Made by a program: the position numbers and the translations under genes. DNA of 64,000 nt, taken from positions 25,913,244 through 25,977,243 of the forward strand of contig OZ024866.1 of NCBI GenBank assembly GCA_964017155.1, read 5' to 3'. The stretch is from Oasisia sp. SBJ-2009. Lineage: Eukaryota > Annelida > Polychaeta > Sabellida > Siboglinidae. Positions 61,387 through 64,000 of the stretch are shown piece by piece (position 1 is the first letter of the stretch; every line of letters starts with the position of its first letter). Below the pieces are notes generated by a model, which saw only the letters and a list, made by a program, of their open reading frames with translations, had not been told where the DNA came from and searched no databases.

Positions 61387-62862
61387 ATGACAGCTACATA
61401 CATGACTGCTGCAAGCTTTCCTGACGCTAGATACATTACATGGCATGCGATGGAAGTGCAGCATATGTTGCCAGATGATGCCAAGATGGATCTGTTAGTA
61501 GGTGCTCATCTATGTCGTCATAGGCCAGGCATATGGAATTCTTTGTCTGCAGACCAGATTGGAGAGCACACATACATCAAGAAAGGTAAAATGCCTGGGG
61601 GTTTGAAGGGATTAACCATGTCAGAAGACCAAGTGGCCATTTGGGTAGAGTCATACCCCGTCTGTGCCCATGTTACACTCGCCATAGAGTCCTTGTATTT
61701 AGCTGTTGATGAGATGAAGGAGGAGAAACGTAAGGAGGAAGGCGAGAAGAGGCGCATACTCGATACATGTGTCTGAAGACAGGGACACAATCCACTCTAG
61801 TCTCTAAACTAAAAGTGGATGATCGTCAGCCACATGCTCCAGACATAGCCATCGTCGATGACCAACAACTGCTGTATGACATTGTTTGGCCATGTGCTGG
61901 GTCTGCTTCAGATCTCGCCAACAGCATGAAGAACAGACTCGGTCGGTACCAACCAACAGTAGTGCTGGTCATCTTCGATCGCTATGATGATAGGTCAGCA
62001 AAAGATCATGAGCGAATCCGGTGTGCAGGTGAAGGGTCTGTTAACTACAATATCACAACATCAAGCAAGCTCCCATGCCGCGCTGCCATCATGAAGAGCA
62101 AATCGAATAAGAAGGCTCTCGTCAGAGTTCTCTCACATACAATTTGGGCAACAACGTGACGATTGTTGGAAGAGAGGAGAGTATGTGCAGCCACGATGAA
62201 TCAGTTAGCTTCTGGAAGCTGTAAAGAATGGTAAGAATATTGTATGAGTGATCAGCGATGACACTGACGTCTTTGTTCTACTTATCGTCTGGGTGTGGAG
62301 ATTGCAGATGACAGCCCATGTGCAGCTAGATCGATGGTGTGGGCTATACTCAATATCAATTAAAGTGTTTCGCTCCTTGGTGCGAAATCCCTCCAATTAC
62401 TCGGTATGCATGCATTATCAGGCTGCGATGCTGTGACCTTACCCAATTTGGTCATGGCAATGCAACGGCGCTAAAGGTACTGAAGTCCGCCGACCACTAT
62501 GGCCTCTACACTGTATTCGGTGAACAGAGTGCTAACCACCAACAGTTGCTACAGACTGGACGCAAATTTATTTGCTCGCTCTATGGTGTTGCTGAAGGTG
62601 AAAGCATGGCTTCTGCCATGTATGCCCTCTACACCAAAAGGACAAGAGGGAAAGCTATATGTGTCAAAACTCTTCCACCTATAGACGCTAATTTGGCATA
62701 TCACATCCGGCGAGCAGACTACCAAGTAATGCTCTGGAAGGCAGCAGACCAGCAGACTCGGCCTGCTGTTGACATCGCTGCTTACGGCTGGGAGTTGGTC
62801 AGTGGTGCAGGGTGTGTGTCAACTCCACGCATTGCAACAGGACCAGCAGCTCCTCCTGCCCT
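61387..62862 (+). pseudogene. Transposase-like ORF fragment, same broad family as 41-44 kb
   Basis: Blocks in order but in different frames: EVQHMLPDDAKMDLLVGAHL, QIGEHTYIKKGKMPGGLKGL, KTGTQSTLVSKLKVDDRQ, VLVIFDRYDD, ADHYGLYTVFGEQ, ICVKTLPPIDANLAYHIRRA, DYQVMLWKAADQ, ending GPAAPPAL. The C-terminal P..A…H..RA.YQ.M.W..A motif is typical of this transposon family. Frames break near 61770, 62160 and 62340-62450. Compared with the inverted fragment next to it, it lacks the domain between RRILDT and LKTGTQST. Confidence 0.7.
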
Positions 62863-63470
62863 TATCCACTTTCAGTTTAGAGACGAGAGTGGATTTTGTC
62901 CCTGTCCTCAGACATCCATATTCATCAATGATTGATGCAGGAACAGCGCACAATTCATAGTCAAAGAGTGTTTGAAGTTTGGCTTGTCGGTGCTGCCCTA
63001 CTGTGATGAGAACACAGAATAGTGATGCCATGTCATAGAGCGTCTTATCACCTTGGCATTTGATATATTCCATGATTTTAACTTTTCTTTTTAGGGGAGC
63101 GTAGAAACCACCAGGTAATGACTATCTGAAGTCAAGGAACTAGCTCTCCCCCATCTTGAGGGTTTCCTGGACATTGACAGAAGCACTCACCACTTTGCCA
63201 TTAATGATGTTGTAGAGGCTAGAATTTGTCTTTTGAGAGGATGGGAATGCTTCTTCAACTCTTCATAAACACGAATTCCTGTCATCTGTATCGAGTATGC
63301 GCCTCTTCTCTCCTTCCTCCTTACGTTTCCCCTCCTTCGTCTCATCATCAGCTGAATACATGGACTCTATGGCGAGTGTCAACTGGGCACAGATTGGGTA
63401 GGACTCCACCCAAATGGCCACTCGGACTTCAAACATGGTTAATCCCTTCAAACCCCCAGGCATCTTAGTA
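62863..63470 (-). pseudogene. Inverted second fragment of the same transposon ORF
   Basis: On the minus strand: MPGGLKGLTMFEVRVAIWVE, RKEEGEKRRILDTDDRNS, then KIMEYIKCQGDKTLYDMASL, LFDYELCAVPASIIDEYG, RTGTKSTLVSKLKVD. It carries the internal domain (about 335 bp) missing from the plus-strand copy. The two copies are joined at about 62862 in inverted orientation. Confidence 0.72.
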
Positions 63471-63504
63471 GTATGTCACGGTCCTATCGTGAGGCACTTG
63501 GAGC

Positions 63505-63935
63505 GGATCGGTGGAATTCCACCGGTGGAATTCCACCGGTCAAATGGCGCCCTCTGGTGGCTAAGTCGTGTACTAGTGGCGCCATATGGCGGATAGCTCA
63601 TGCATTAGTGGCGCCACCTGGTGGGCAAGTCACGAACTAGTATTGTTAAAATTCGTCTTATTTTCTAAAGTGGCGCCATCTGGCGGATATGTCGTGTATA
63701 CGAGTCGCCCCCCCCCCTTTACGGACAATTCATGAACTAATACTCTCAAAATTCGTGTGTCATATTTTCCATGGAGCGGAGCGATGGAAATCCACTGGTG
63801 GAATTCCACCGGTCAAGTGGCGCCCTCTGGTGGATAGGTCGTGTATTAGTGTCGCCCTCTTACGGACAATTCACGAACTAATACTGTCAAAATTCGTGTG
63901 TCGTATTTTTTTTAATGACGTCAAAATGGCATGAG
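63505..63935. repeat. Tandem repeat with CTCF-like motifs and a 20-bp palindrome
   Basis: A ~280-bp unit occurs nearly twice (starting with GGTGGAATTCCACCGGTCAA at about 63524 and 63800), each with several AGTGGCGCC.TCTGG.GG sub-repeats (63543, 63575, 63607, 63669, 63816). TTCACGAACTAATACTGTCA blocks also repeat. 63521-63540 is the perfect palindrome ACCGGTGGAATTCCACCGGT. The repeat may continue beyond the window. Confidence 0.8.
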
Positions 63936-64000
63936 GGGATAGGTGGCGAATTATACACTAGGTGAAAGAACAGGTGGAGTCATCTGCCGGATACGTATTC

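Overview
The window is animal nuclear DNA: AT-rich, intron-rich and full of micro- and minisatellites. Retroelement and DNA-transposon remnants of types common in marine invertebrates are present (CR1/jockey-like LINEs, a Penelope-like element, tRNA-derived SINEs, foldback elements). The protein-coding signal fits a lophotrochozoan, most likely a mollusc, but the species cannot be fixed from sequence alone. Most long open frames here are repeat artefacts; the real genes are split into short exons with GT-AG borders and matching phases.

Region 1 (1-25.1 kb, + strand): the 3' part of the gene for tripeptidyl-peptidase II (TPP2), a giant cytosolic subtilisin-family exopeptidase that acts downstream of the proteasome. 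I joined sixteen exons in frame (767 residues plus stop, ending at 25127). The catalytic N-terminal part lies to the left of the window. The fifth coding position has two homologous, phase-equivalent exons (5a at 6114-6268, 5b at 7494-7651). Neither length is a multiple of three, so using both shifts the frame and hits a stop in exon 6: a strong candidate for mutually exclusive splicing. Exon 6 ends in a 17-copy, 48-bp minisatellite that repeats its own splice donor. The introns hold at least ten further satellites, a MITE, SINE copies and LINE tails.

Region 2 (25.1-36.6 kb): mostly intergenic, with a decayed multi-exon minus-strand gene or transposon of the DUF7869-like family (about 30.9-33.0 kb) and a long hairpin foldback element (34.08-34.50 kb).

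Region 3 (36.6-55.8 kb, + strand): the 3' end of a second gene, a ribonuclease-inhibitor-type leucine-rich-repeat (LRR) protein. Two LRR exons (36660-36746, 46271-46348) are followed by three copies of the last coding exon (48813, 50132, 51924), all in the same phase. Only the third copy ends in a polybasic stretch and a CAAX box (CTIM) resembling the K-Ras4B membrane anchor; the first two run into a minisatellite and stop. The copies lie in a recently duplicated block of two alternating minisatellites (73 bp and about 76-80 bp). The long intron of this gene holds a Penelope-like remnant, a 5'-truncated LINE and a DNA transposon with about 0.25-kb terminal inverted repeats sitting in a (TA)n tract.

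Region 4 (55.8-64 kb): intergenic, with nothing recognisable until 60.2 kb. It then holds a degenerate ~165-bp tandem repeat carrying a YY1-like ATGGCCGCCAT core, two inverted fragments of one transposon ORF (61.4-63.5 kb), and at the right edge a tandem repeat rich in CTCF-like motifs and a 20-bp perfect palindrome.
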